Below are positions 25,377 to 37,659 of a stretch of 64,000 nt of DNA, in pieces. Numbering within the stretch: the stretch's first letter is position 1; the number at the start of each line of letters is the position of its first letter. Both the position numbers and the translations under genes were made by a program. Source of the stretch: Chlorops oryzae (taxonomy: Eukaryota; Arthropoda; Insecta; Diptera; Chloropidae); assembly GCA_020466095.1 (NCBI GenBank), contig CM035806.1, positions 133,007,573 to 133,071,572 on the forward strand, read 5' to 3'. The notes below the pieces were generated by a model. That model did no database searches. It had not been told where the DNA came from and worked only from the letters and a program-made list of their open reading frames with translations.

Positions 25377-27636
25377 AAAAAATTGAAAATCGAACTTCGC
25401 CCAAAACGAAATAACACATACATACATACATACATACATACCTCTTATTCGAAAAAGTTTTCGTCCTTGTGATTGTGCTGAAATGAAAGAAGCACAACTT
25501 GAGGAGCTTTGAAAAAAAAAATTTGTTATTTACTCTGAAATGCTGAGAGTTTGAAAAAGGGGTATCAATAAATGTCAACGAAGGACATTAAAAGATTTGG
25601 CTTCAGTCAGGCAGCTAGCTGGCTGGCTGGGCGTTTGTTTTTACCAATTCGAATGTTCTTTACGTGACTTTTGGAAATGCCAAAGTCAAGGCGAAGAATT
25701 TCGTGACGTTTTCCTTGTTTATTTCTTTTCCTCGTCTTGATTTTTATTTTTATTTTTATAGTTTGTATTTTTCCTTTTATTTTTCCTTTGTTGTTGTTTG
25801 TGTTGTTGATATTGTTGTTGTTGCTTTATCCCGAAATGTGATCGGATGGGGTCGACATTGTTGAATGCAAATGCGGCACTTTTTGATTCCGACAAGGCCC
25901 GGCACACTTGTTTGATCATCACGCGTGTCGGGAATGCGCGCATGAAGCAAGGTGTGACCAGGTAATGAATGAGTGGCATTTATTTTCCAATGAAACCTTT
26001 GTGTTTCACTCAGCAGCCTCAGCGGCCACAGCGGCCTACTCAAGCAAGTTCTTGGTGCATAAATTCCTCCGCAATACAGCACAATCAACACCTTTCGATT
26101 GTCGGGTTTTTGTGTTTTGTTTTGTTGCGTTTCGTTTCGTTTCATTTTGTTTCGTTGTGGTGCGTTGCATTGTGCCGAGTGTCCGGTCGCTTTAGCAGCT
26201 TTTCGCTTCTATGAAAACAACTGAGTAGCACTCAACGAGCCAAAAGTGGTGAACAACTCAGAAAAAAAAGCTCTTCAATGTAAGGCAAAATACGCAGAAA
26301 TGCTCGATTGATGCTCTTAATCCTGTCTCTGAAATCTTATCCTTGCGAGAAGAACCAAAAAACAAATTAAACACAAAACCAACGACAAAAAGAAAACGAA
26401 AAGGAAAAATGTAAAAATACATAAACGAATAAAATGAAATGAAATAAAATAAGAGAAGAAAAGGGAAGGGAAGGGAAGTGATGGTAAGAGAAGAAAGGAG
26501 AGGAGAAGCAAAGAGGAGAAATGAACATGAAGATCGGCGCTTTGATGTCGCCGAATGATCACTGTCATTGCGCGACGCAACGACGATGTACGAGTGTCAT
26601 CTACTTATTGGGACTATGGCATGTAAATATTCATTTCGAGGTCTGTGTCTCAGGTGTCCTCAAACAATTTGCTACGAAACAACGCAACGATCGCCGACAA
26701 TTGCGTCGATTGCACGACGATTGCGAGCGATAAGCCGAGGGTAGGAAATGTCAAAGAAAGCCCAAACGATGTGGTTATTTTACATAAAATTAAAAAGCGG
26801 CAACGATGAGACAACTACGATGAATATTCAGGAAACACAGTATGGAAGAGGGAGCGATGATGCAAAGTAAAAAAAAAAAAATAGAAAAAAAGAGAGGATT
26901 TCCATGTCCTCTTGGAAACGATCCAATTCGATCGTTTCCTCGCGCTCTCTGCCTCTTTCTCAATTGCTGACTGTGTTTTGGTCTTCGCCCAAATAGATGA
27001 ATCGATTGCCATGGAAGTTTTATTTTAGTGAAAAAAATGTAACGCCAAGAGTATACATAATTCGAACTAAGAAAGAGTATTCGCGTATTTTGTTCGGGGA
27101 TATGTCTGCTCATCAGTCCACCAAATACTTATCAATGAAAAGTGTTGGCTAGCTCTGGAGGCATAAGTGGGCTTTCACTTACGATCAATATGCTTTCATA
27201 CCAAATTAAGCTTAGATTAGCTCAGCCGTTTTAGAAGAGATCCGCTCGCAGACGGACGGACAGAATCGTCTAAGTATATTATATGGATACATAAGTAAGC
27301 ATTCATCAGCGCCCAAACTTCCTTAATAATTTAAAGCCATTAACTGATTTCTAGCTTATGTCGAGTTAAGGTTCTCTTCCATATATACTTATATTTCCAA
27401 CTTTAAGCTGTTACGAGATCTGCACAAAGCTAATACACCCTGTTTAAGCTGGGTACCAAAAATGCATTTTTTCTCCATTTTCAACGCCGACAGAGAGGGA
27501 GTCTTGAGCGCAGAATGAGAGTTGTATTTCACCTTTCTTACGGAAAGATATCGACCAGATGGAAGGAGCTGCAATGTCATAGGCGGACATCTCCCTCGGA
27601 TGATGATTTTTTCCTTAGTCCATCAGCCCATCCAAC
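25377..27636. other. Non-coding stretch
   Basis: No gene. Includes a TACA run (25417-25440), a GGCT run (25615-25630), TTTCG runs (26125-26155) and purine-rich DNA (26450-26520). A GACGGACGGACAG patch at 27253-27265 may be a decayed Helentron GTCY tract. Confidence 0.5.
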
Positions 27637-28984
27637 CCCAAGCGACACAGATATCAAATTTGGAGAGTATTCTTAGACAAAAAACTCTTTGAATGCTCTT
27701 TAGAAGGTCTTTGAAAAACTTAATGTCTTTGAAAACTCTCTGAAATGTATAAGGGGCTGTCCATTATTTACGTAAGCATAAAAGGGGGGGGGGGGGGGGG
27801 AGTGAGTTCGAAAAATCTTACGCCTGCTTATAAAGGGTGTCTGATTTATACTAATGTATGCTTACGTGGGGGAGGGGGGGGGGTAAAATATGGTCAAAAT
27901 CGCCCTTACGTAATTAATGGACAGCCCCCAATAGAAATTTTCAAAAATATCTTGTCTCAAAAAACTCTTTCAAACGTTTTTAGAATACTTCAAAAATCGG
28001 ATGTCCTAGAAAGCTCTCAACAAACTCTTTGAACAGCGCCCGAAGACCCATTTCCGATAATGTTTTTTTTAACTCTTCGGAAACTCTCATATTGGTATTT
28101 CAAAGAGCTAACACATTCATATTAGGAAAACTCTTCAAAATACATTTTAAAGAGCTTTGTGAGAGTAGACCTCTATAATCCTGTTTATAAAGACCTTTCA
28201 GAGATTTTCAGTGACGTCACGTCTTTGGAAACTCTTACAAAGAACTTATTGAGAGGGAATAGTGAGTCATTACATTTTATTGCTTGTTTTTGACATTTTT
28301 CTCATTTACACAGGGTTGAAATTAACAAGTGAGAACAGAAATAACAAAAGCAAAATAAAAATGCAACTCTTACCAGGGGTGTTATTTAGATTGAAACAAA
28401 AAAATCCTGATGCAACTCTAAGTTTGTCTGCTCACTATTGAGACGTTTAACTTTTCAGAAGGTCTTCAAAAGACATTTGGAAATCCGCTATCTTTTTGGA
28501 ACGAAGTTGTATGATTTTATTTCTAAACAATCAACCAAAACTTTTTTATGCTTTATGAAAATGTTGATTTCAAATTAAGACGGTTCAAAATATTTCCAAA
28601 ATTGAATACGTAGGACGTCTTTTGTGTTTCTTCTTAAAGAAAAAGAAAAAGGATATAATTTATAAAGCGTATGAGCATATTTGCGTCCCTGTCGCGCACA
28701 CTGACTGATGATGACAACATACATAATTCAGTCTTTCAAAGAACTCTCAAAGATGTTTTAAAGATCTTTCAAAGAGTTCTCAAAGACTTCCTGGAGAGAA
28801 AACTGATTTTTTGTCAAGTCTCTAAAAACTCTCATAAGGTCCCTAAGCCCCGCCTTTTTGCATCCTTTTAGTCTTTGGAAGGTCTTAAAGAGCGCTCAAA
28901 GAGCTTATCTGAGAGCATTAGCTCTCATTAATAAGTCTCTGAGCGCTCTTGAAGACCGTTTAAAGACAAGTTGTGTCGCTTGGG
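27637..28984. mobile_element. 1.35-kb element with CCCAAGCGACACA termini
   Basis: CCCAAGCGACACA at 27637-27649 is perfectly inverted at 28972-28984 (TGTGTCGCTTGGG). The interior is filled with dispersed copies, in both orientations, of motifs close to AACTCTTTGAA, CAAAGAGCTCTC and GAGAGTCTT, at least twenty in all, quite unlike the flanks. No transposase. A second, unrelated MITE is nested at 27753-27928. Target duplication not resolved. Confidence 0.7.
27753..27928. mobile_element. Nested MITE with GGGGCTGTCCATTA termini
   Basis: Left GGGGCTGTCCATTATTTACG and minus-strand right GGGGCTGTCCATTAATTACG, both continuing TAAG, are inverted copies. Each side carries a long G run on the plus strand (27784-27800 and about 27869-27883). 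No coding potential; superfamily not assigned. Confidence 0.75.
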
Positions 28985-29979
28985 ACTGCCTCAAAAGTAT
29001 TTCTTATCCATGAGAATCAAGTCTTTTTTTTTTTGTTTATTTGCTATTTAGGATTTACTGACAACTCCGAGGTCTCTCCGTCTCTCACGAATTTGCTGTG
29101 CACTCTCTCATCCTCTCCATGTTATCCTGTCCCTGTCCATATAGCATTGATATGCTTTTAAGCGACTGAGTGTGTTCTTTTGCTTTTCACAATAAAACTT
29201 TCAGTACTATTGGTATCTGCAATTGTGATGTTGACGAGCCTTTTTGTTTTCGGGTGATCTTGTAAAAATATAAATTCGAATAATATTTATTGTGATAAGC
29301 TCCATTTGGATCAGCGGCATTTCTGGATCGACAGTTTGAGTTAAAAAGATGCACTGACACAATCATAACTCAAACATGGTTCAAAGAAGCCGCTTTTACG
29401 CTCAAAATTTAAAAAAAAAAACTAAAAAAAAACTGGATCAACTTTCATGAGTCGACGCGATCGATCCAATCCAATCCGATCAGATCCGATTTATAATCTT
29501 CAAAGCAAAACAAAAACAAAAACAAAAACAACAGCAACAAGCATGCAAAGATCGCAGAATCAAATGCCGTTCACTGTTGAGACATTGACTCTGGCCGTTC
29601 GTTCGCTCATGAGCTCGCTCACCTCGGTCCCGCTACGTAAAGGGAGGTTGAAGGGGGCTATAACTTAAGCTTCTTCTACTATCCCAATGCGCTTGCGTAT
29701 TCGCATGCCTAGTCGTTCTCTACAAAAGAGATTTACTCGCTCTAATACAACCTTCAAACCTTTCAGCCTTCCAGCGCTCCAGCCAGCGCGCTGCAGCGCT
29801 CTAATCAGCGCTTCTTCCCTACCTACCAAACCAATCAGCCAACCTATCTTCCTACCGATCTACCTACCAACCAACCAACCAACCTACATACATACGCTCG
29901 TCCGTAGTCAGTCGTACTACCTTCAGGCTCTCTCTGCGTGCTCACTTCCATCAGCGGGTCATATTTCGTTGTTTCGTTG

Positions 29980-30014
<35 letters not shown>

Positions 30015-31336
30015 AATAACAAAAAGAAAAAGCCTTTAAGCCGATATCACAAAGACGCCGCTTATTGCGCAAAGTCAAAACAGTTAATTTATATCATGTC
30101 GCGACTACTGGTCTTACTGATTTTGCATTTATCAAATGTTGAAATATGGAATTTAAAAGACGAAATCTCCGAAACGAAATGAAACGCTCAGAAAATCGAA
30201 AACCAGACACACACACATAAGCGCGCGCGCGCGCCTTGGCTTGATGAGGATGCGGACGAGTGCGGCGCAAACGGGGACGCTGATGAGAAGGCTGATGAGG
30301 TTGCGGTGGCTAGGGAGGACGACGAGGCGGCCGATGAGAAGGAAGATGGGGAGGAGGGAAAAGGGAGGTGGGAAGAGGAACTAATTAAAATTGGAAATCG
30401 GTATCATTTAAATGCGTGCACAGCGGTGAGCTTTAGAAGAATTTTAAGATGAAAACGGGAGATGGCAAATTAATCGAAATATTTAACAAATTAATTAAGC
30501 CGGGCCGATGACGATGATGATGGCTGTAGCTATGGCAATGGCGATGGCGATCGATGGAGAAAGATAAGCAAATTATCTTGTTTAAAGCAAATTAAGCGAC
30601 GAATACAAACACATAAGAGATAAACCATCCAACCATCCATCCACACAGCCAGTCAGCCAATAAGCCAGCCAGCCAGTCAGTTAGTTAGTTAGTTAGTTAG
30701 CTAGTCAGTCAGGCAGCCTCAAATGGCGTTCACATGACACATGCCTTTTCAGCGAATTTTTTTCGTAATTTTTTTCAAATGTTCAAAATGAAATTCAAAA
30801 AAAAAAAAAGAAATAAGGAAAGCTTTTAGTGATTTCGAAATTAACGATTTTTATTAGAATTCTCCCCATTTTTTTCACTGATTTCTTTTAATTTATGTAC
30901 ATATTTACAGTAATTTAAACAGCAAATGAAAAAATATGGGCTTTGAAAGTGATCTTTTGAGATAAGCGCAAATTAATGCGATCGTTGCTGAAAATGAGGC
31001 CTTAAAGCAGGTTTAAAAACACAAACACACAGACACACGAACGCTCACTGAAAGTCTTGCTAAAATACTCTGTTTTCTTTTTTCGTCTGGTTTTAAAATT
31101 ATTTAAAATATTCGGTAGCAGTTTCGTTATTAGTCTTTCAATGTTTTAGCCTTTGAGCAGCGCGCCGCGCTGAAGTTTCGCTGGAATTTGAAATATAATC
31201 TAATAAATATCGATATTGATAATCCAAAAAGACTGCATTAATATTTCAGGGTTTATATTAAAGATAACACGAATGTTCGTCTTCCATTCAGGATTCGGCT
31301 TATTCGGGGAATTTATTTAATTTTTTTTTTTTGGTT
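28985..31336. other. Non-coding stretch
   Basis: No gene. Contains CAAAAA repeats (29510-29530), CCTACC/CCAACC repeats (29815-29893), a poly-A run of more than 30 (29979-30013), a GC run (30221-30234), GATGAG-like purine DNA (30240-30370) giving an acidic frame without a start or splice context, and a TTAG/CAGC run (30655-30715). Confidence 0.5.
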
Positions 31337-31512
31337 GAGCATTCCACAGAAAATGATACTTTTGTCCCGTACAAACAGGCAAAAACTAATATACATAATT
31401 ACTAAAACAATTTCATATCTTAATATCAGTACATTAAAATAATCTTTTCATGCAATTAAAATTAAACATTTAAGCATGCATTTTTTTGTTTTGTCCCGTA
31501 CGTGGAATGCTC
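31337..31512. mobile_element. Small MITE with GAGCATTCCAC termini
   Basis: GAGCATTCCAC at the left is inverted perfectly at the right (GTGGAATGCTC). TTTTGTCCCGTAC occurs near each end, about 20 bp inside on the left and directly beside the right terminus. Interior AT-rich, non-coding. No target duplication seen. Confidence 0.55.
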
Positions 31513-32518
31513 GCAAAGCACTATTCGCAAAATGTGACAGAGAGGGATCTCGACGTGAAATGTGATCTGAAAATCCTGAACAAAAAATTTGTTCGGCCTT
31601 GAATGGATTGCGAGTCTGGAGCTCTATTTTAATGTACTTTACAACCTTTCATTTGGTTTCTCTCTTTTTGTAAGATTTTTTGAGAGGACCGGTGAGGGAA
31701 AATTCCCCCCGGCTCAGAGTTCAGGAGCACGGGCTTTTACAAGAGTTTAGAAAAAGTTTCTGGAAGGGAATATGAATGTGAAAATATCCTCAAAAATGTC
31801 TTAACCGGATGACGGGCGCCGAATTACGTTTTAATGGGGATGGGTAATTACTTCATTGTGCCACAGGCACAAAACTGTCTCTCTACGCCACCGTGTGCAG
31901 TCAGGACTTTATTTGAAGATACATTTTTGTTTTGTGAAGGTTTCAATTGTGCTTAAATAATATTTTAAACTTCCGCTGTTTGAAGCAGTTATTCGGAGCA
32001 CGTATTACAGGAAAAATATCTAGAATGGATTTTCAACAGAATCACCAGATTTTATTTTTCAAGATCAAAGCAATCTCTAATATGCATTGCACGGTGATGA
32101 CAAGTATTCGAGAGACTTAACCTGTATTAGTATTTTTGCATTTTTGTATGCATGTGTATACGAGTCGTTAAAAGAGCTCTTCCCATGATGCGAATCGAAG
32201 TAGCGCGAAAACTGATTTCAAAATAAGAAACGCTTCCCGAAAGCATATTTCCTAAATGATCGAACGATGTATTTTCATAAAGCTGAAAAGGTAAAACATA
32301 CTTATGAAAGATGGAATGAAATGCAATGAGACGAAAAAACAATTTGAAAGGATCGTCTCGGCTATCACCGCAACAAATCCATTAAGTTGGCAGAGCGCGG
32401 CGCACAGTGTAACGAGCCGCGACAAGCAATAGAAAAAAAAGTCCTTATTCGGAAATGAATTTAATTTTTAATTCAATTCAAGAGTAAAAACTGTCATTGA
32501 GAGAACAAAAAAAAAAAG
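31513..32518. other. Non-coding stretch
   Basis: No gene, RNA gene or transposon end recognised. Confidence 0.45.
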
Positions 32519-33054
32519 AACAAGTAAGGGTGTTATAGTCAGGCGAGCCTGACAATAGAATACCCGACACAGACACACTTGTTCAAATAGTTTTTCATAT
32601 CAAGAGTTATTTTAGGCCCTTCTGCCACGCCCACTTTTAAAATTTTTGGAAATCGTATTACTTGTCTTTAAACATCTTCAAATATCAAATTTCATCAAAA
32701 TATCTTGAAAAACTTCGATTTTAGAGCAGTTTTTGTGATTTGCGTAACAGACCCTAGTCCTGGAGGTACCCCTAAAAATGGTCCGATCGGCTCCATTCTC
32801 GAACTTGTTCTTACTCATTTCTCCGTGAGCACGCATAACAAATTTTGTCAAGATAGCTCAACTCCTTCGATAAGACAACTGTATGCAGACAGACAGACGG
32901 GCGGACAGACAGACGGCTATGTCTAAATCGAATCTCCTGGTGACTCTGATCATTTCTATATATATTTTGTATGGTCTATCTCGACTGGTTCTGGGTGTTA
33001 CACACAACCACACAAACGCAATATACCCTGGACACAGAGTGTGTCGGGTATAAA
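32519..33054 (+). mobile_element. Helentron/DINE-like element, internally deleted
   Basis: Both ends are almost identical to the copy at 13127: AACAAGTAAGGGTGTTATAG with the GTCAGGCGAGCCTGAC hairpin, and the 3' palindrome GACACAGAGTGTGTCGGG plus TATAAA. It is about 360 bp shorter than that copy because the interior lacks one of two repeated modules (the segment with CCACGCCCA and CTAGT.CTGGAGGTACC). A short GACAGACG tract lies at 32888-32913. Confidence 0.8.
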
Positions 33055-33732
33055 TACGTTTGTATACTGTTTGCTTACCGAAGTTGAGCTATCTTGACAT
33101 ATGCGTGCTCACGGGGACATGTGTAAGAACGAATTCGAGAATGGACCCGATAGGACCATTTTAAGGGGTACCTGTAGTACTAGGGTCTGTTATGAAAATC
33201 AGAAAAACTGCTCAAAAACCGCAGTTTTTCAAGATATTTTGATGAAATTTGATATTTGAAAATGTTTCAAGACAAGTAATACGATTTCCAAAAATTTTTA
33301 AAGTGGGCGTGGCAGAAGGGCGTTTTTCGAAAATTGTCTCCTACATCCGAAATTCAAATGGGACTTAAACGAAGGTTGGCACTTATGCTTCCTTTGTAGC
33401 CATAAATATCCTCCCTTTTCCTTATCGGTCCATTATTAAGGGTGCCTCGAGTACTAGGGTATGTCACAAAAATCCGACAACTGTCCCAAAATTTGACTTT
33501 TTCGAAATATTTGAATGAAACTTAGAAATTGAGCGTATATTTAAGCTTCCGATTAGTATTTAAAAAAATTGGAAAAGTGGGCGTGGCAAAGGGGCGGTTT
33601 TCATAAATTAATTTAGCAAAAGTTGTTATATGGGGCCCCTTATGGCCTTAAAGATCTCTTGAATATGCTTGCTTAATGGTCTTATATATTATTTAATTGT
33701 CAGGCTCGCCTGACTATAACACCCTTACTTGT
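33055..33732 (-). mobile_element. Helentron/DINE-like element, inverted partner, 3' truncated
   Basis: Runs in the opposite direction to, and directly abuts, the 32519 copy. Its 5' end on the right (CTATAACACCCTTACTTGTT) is intact; its 3' part stops at the junction inside the GTCY region. The two form one large inverted arrangement. Contains two modules with GTGGGCGTGGCA. Confidence 0.75.
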
Positions 33733-34000
33733 TAAGAGTACCTCTAGTACTAAAGTCTGTTATGAAAATTACAAAAACTGCTCTAAAACCGGAAGTTTTT
33801 GAAATATTTTTTATCAATTTCAATATTTGAACATATTTTAGGGATTTAAATGTTATATCAAAAATTTGGAAAAGTGGGCGTGGCAAAAGGACATTCTTCG
33901 ATAATTGTCTGTTACACCTAAAATTATCGTTGAACTTGAACGGAAGTTTGGGGTATGCTTTCTCCATACTCATAAACTTCCTCTCCACAAACATACAATT
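33733..34000 (-). mobile_element. Helentron/DINE-like fragment
   Basis: A further internal module (GAGTACCTCTAGTACT, GTGGGCGTGGCAAAAGG) in minus orientation directly beside the preceding element's 5' end, lacking both family termini. Confidence 0.6.
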
Positions 34001-34009
34001 TGTTCTCTC

Positions 34010-34155
34010 TTAAGTGGACACCTATGGGACCGAAAACGATGTCTATTTAAGAGGAAACTATTTGAGAAGCAGGAATACTAGAGCATTCTCTAAAAGTGTC
34101 TGTTTAAGAGGGTTGTCCGCTAAAGAGGTGTGACCATAATGGGAGAGAAAAGACT
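34010..34155. mobile_element. Tc1/mariner-like MITE
   Basis: Left side TTCTCTCTTAAGTGGACACC and right side (minus strand) TACAGTCTTTTCTCTCCC frame a segment related to 3812-3900. The TA-CAGT end and the repeated GGACAC/GTCCGC motifs support a mariner-type relic; the ends are degraded. Confidence 0.45.
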
Positions 34156-35574
34156 GTATTGCTTTTCTCATATATAAAAAATTAGTTTGATTATTCGCCA
34201 AATCCCACTGTCCCTTTACCGTTCATTTCAGAATATAAGATAAAATCCAGCGGCGTCTATCGGTGGGGTAGTTGGAGTTCCCAAAATTTAAGTTTTCAAT
34301 CTTTTAATCCAAAGAAATTTTTCAGCCATTCATTGCAACTCCATATAATTTTGTCGCGAGGATGTATGAGCTCGTTACACTGTACGGCGCGGCATTGAGG
34401 AACAATGTCAAGGAAGAAAGTAAGCCAACCCAGCAGGCAAACGATGGTGCAAGTGAACCTGCCAGGCAAAGGCCCAAACACGCACAGGTGACTCTTTTGG
34501 GAAGTCTTTCGTCGGTGATTTCAAAGACGGCCGGAATGAGAGAAATGAGCTAATTTAAAATTACACACTCGCTTTGGTTCGGTTCGGTTCGGTTCGGTTG
34601 GATTCGGTTTGGTTCAGTTCAGTTCAGTTTGGAGCGATTCGTTTTGTTTCGTGCGCTTGTTTGTCATTTAAACCGATCCCCATAGTTCAAGACTTCGTCG
34701 GCGTCGTCGTATCGTGAACAAATTTCATCCAATTGAGTCGCGATTGACGCAATCCATACAAACAAACATAGATACACACGAATGCACGTGCATATGAACG
34801 GACGGACAAACGGATATTCATTCGTCATTTTGGATAACGGTAAGACGTTGCTTTTTGGTATCCTGCGAGTCAATTCCTTACGTTTCGTTTCGTTTCAATT
34901 CGTTTCATTTCCATTTGTTTCGTTTCGTTCCGCAGTTTTTCTCGATCTCTCTTGTGGCAGGATGCGGCCTGGCTCAATTCATTTGAGCTGCTTTGTCGCA
35001 TTGGCACGACAAGAGCATTTTGTCATCACCGTGAATAGGATAAGCAGAAGCGCTTCCTTTGATCCTGTCAAATCAACGTCAGACTGAAACTTCAAAGAGT
35101 GTAGCGCTATATAGAGATTGGCCTCCGTTGCGCCGAACACAACAGCTCAGCGGGGATCCCCTTATACACACGTCGTTTCGGTGATGTCGTGCTAAAGAGA
35201 GAAATGATTAATGCCTCTGGCCGCCTTCACAGGTAAAGCGATGCGTACACGCCTGCCTCGAAATTGAGTGCAATTCTAAAAGTTTTTCAATTTCCTTTTA
35301 TTTTCGTTGAATAATATTGTAATGCTGTAATTCAATCTCGCCAGAAAAGGGCGATTTCATTATATCTAGTCAAGGAGTCTATCGGGGAATTTCATCCAAA
35401 GTGTCCTTCATTTTTCGAAGTGATTGATTTGATTTTGTTTTCTTATCTTAATCCATACAAAGTGTTACGCATACGTGAGCTTCAAAAGTGACCTTCAATC
35501 ATTTGGCTCTCAATCAATCGTTGAAACAAATATTTTTAAACTTCCTCAAAATGCTCAACATCAAAAACGCCTTT
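34156..35574. other. Non-coding stretch
   Basis: No gene recognised. GGTTC repeats at 34575-34640 and TTTCG repeats at 34881-34930. A TATATAGA at about 35110 in a locally GC-richer patch could belong to a promoter, but there is no transcript evidence or downstream exon. Confidence 0.45.
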
Positions 35575-36230
35575 TTATACCCAGTGTAAGCAGGGTATAC
35601 TTATTAGTTTTGTACGAGTCTTGTAACAGCCAGAACTAAGCTCCGTAGATAAAGACATACATATATGTATGTATATTCTTGATCAGGATCAGAAAATGAA
35701 TCGACTTAGAATGTCCGTCTGTCCGTCTGACCATCTGTCCGTCCATCCGTGGTCGGATCTCCTCCGAAACGGCTGGACCAACCAAGTCGAAATTTGGCAC
35801 ACAGGTATATCGGGATCGGAGTATGATCCTAAGTAAAAATGGGAGACATCCGCCCACTGCCACGCCCACAAATGAATTCAATGTGTTTTCAGTAAAATGC
35901 TTGTAACCTGCAAACCACTTAACACATTTCAATGATATTTGGTGCACTGGTAAACTACGAAAAGGGACATATCCTGGAAAATGGACGCCGTTATCCTCGA
36001 GCCACGCCCACAAATAAGGGTTTATCGTAACTTGTGAAGTAAAATGCGTAGAAGCTTCAAACTCGCAACATAGGTTGACCAAGGCAAATGAAAGGTCTAG
36101 GAAAAAATTTATGTGGGCCGCCCACTGCCACGCCCACAAATGGAGATTTTTCGTAACATAGTGCGCCAATAATGTCGGGACGCTGGGTATTTCAAAGTCG
36201 GGCTTGACCGACTTTAGCTTTCTTACTTGT
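35575..36230 (-). mobile_element. Helentron/DINE-like element, second subfamily
   Basis: On the minus strand it starts AACAAGTAAGAAAGCTAAAG with the hairpin AGTCGGTCAAGCCCGACT and ends at the TATACCC palindrome (35576-35605). The GTCY tract (GTCCGTCTGTCCGTCTG) is at 35711-35727. Three modules carry CCACGCCCACAAATG. This subfamily is closer to the 54650 copy than to the 13127 copy. The open frame at 35636-36169 is repeat-derived. Confidence 0.8.
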
Positions 36231-37218
36231 TTTTTTAAAATCTAATTGGCAGTGTTCATTTTGTTTTCTTAATTATTCAAAAACCCCAATGAGTTTTATA
36301 AATTTGATGCAAATAAGTATCATATTGTGTGTTTGATCATATGTAAGAAGCGGAGCTTTGGGCAATGCTGTCTTCGTTAAATTCCACTACGATGAAACAT
36401 AAGTAACCAATTTCCTATGAGAGCTACATATCTCAAACAATCAAAAATGTTTCCGTTGAGGACAGCCGAATCGGGGTTGTTATAGAATCCAATAGCTTTC
36501 GGAGTTGGAATTGAAATCAATGAAAAAAAATATGCTTAGGTGTTGCCAAATCCGTTTTTGTCAATTTTACGTTCGAATCAGAATTGGCATTGATTTTGGT
36601 GTTACAAGAACCGAATTTTATTGGTTCACTTTTCATAAATAATCCAAGTTCCCTTTAGCTTACAGATAGATTATTATTGCACAGATTTGGTGCTTTCTTG
36701 CGGCTGAACAATTTGGAAAATATGAGTTCGACTTAAACTGAGAAATAAATTTATTTAAAAACAGGAGAAAGCCCAAAAATAGAGTTAAGAAAATTTTGAA
36801 TTCTCTTTTGTGGGAACTAAACGTTCCCTTGCTTAAATGATAAAAACGAATTGCGATTTCACTTTGATTTAAATACGTCCAACTTAAACGCTTTGTTCTC
36901 TATGGAGCATGATATTTTTGAAGCAGAAGGAACCGAAGACATTACCGCCTCAGTAGACTCAATAAAAGCACGCTTTTATCATTTCAGTCTTTTTTTTTTT
37001 TAATGAATTTTAAAATCAATTTTCCAAAATTTTATTTTTCTAACACACGAACGACGATATATTAAATACTATTAACTCAAACTGTTGGCTATGTCGTCCT
37101 TTTGTTGTATTACCCTCTCCATTGGACGATGATTTTCACGGAAGTGAACACAAATATCACGCAGTGCAGGCCAACTCAAAATAGAATTGAATTGATGATA
37201 ATTTAACGGGCGGTGTTA

Positions 37219-37566
37219 GGACTAAAGTGCTGATTACACGATATGGTCACTGAACAAATGTTTTTGGAACAAATTACGTTCCAATCGAAACCAAATCGTG
37301 TAATCACCAAACATACGAATGCAGCCATATCGTGTAACACCCCAACCAAATCTTGATGACACATTTTTTTTAGCCAAGTTGTGACCAAATTACATTTGGA
37401 CATATTTGGACATATTTGCATATATTATATTTTGGAACACTTTGGCGCATATGGTGTAAAAACCAAACTTGGGACTTGTAGCTAAATGAGCATAGGTACC
37501 GAATTTTAACCAAATGAAACCACACAAACGTTTGGTCAATAACCATATCGTGTAATCAGTCAGCCC
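37219..37566. mobile_element. PIF/Harbinger-type MITE
   Basis: Flanked by TTA at 37216-37218 and 37567-37569. Ends are GGACTAAAGTGCTGATTACA on the left and, from the minus strand, GGGCTGACTGATTACACG on the right; both continue to CGATATGGT. A 3-bp TTA duplication with GG-starting termini is the known PIF/Harbinger pattern. The inner copies of CGTGTAAT and ACCAAA recur several times. No transposase. Confidence 0.75.
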
Positions 37567-37659
37567 TTAAGCCAACCCTAGCAGATTGCTGAAATCCCTC
37601 AAAAAAAGCCTGTTTATTTATTTATTATATGTATATATACATATGTATATATACATATT

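Noticed and set aside
30210..30450. Acidic frame (DEDADECGANGD...) in purine-rich DNA
   Set aside because: Follows a GATGAG-like repeat, lacks a start codon and splice sites, and ends in AT-rich DNA; could not be linked to any exon.
34770..35200. TATATAGA and GC-richer DNA as a core promoter
   Set aside because: No downstream exon or initiator that stands out; TATA-like strings are frequent in this AT-rich DNA.
35636..36169. 177-residue minus-strand frame
   Set aside because: Lies wholly inside a Helentron-like element whose repeated modules (CCACGCCCACAAATG) create the frame.
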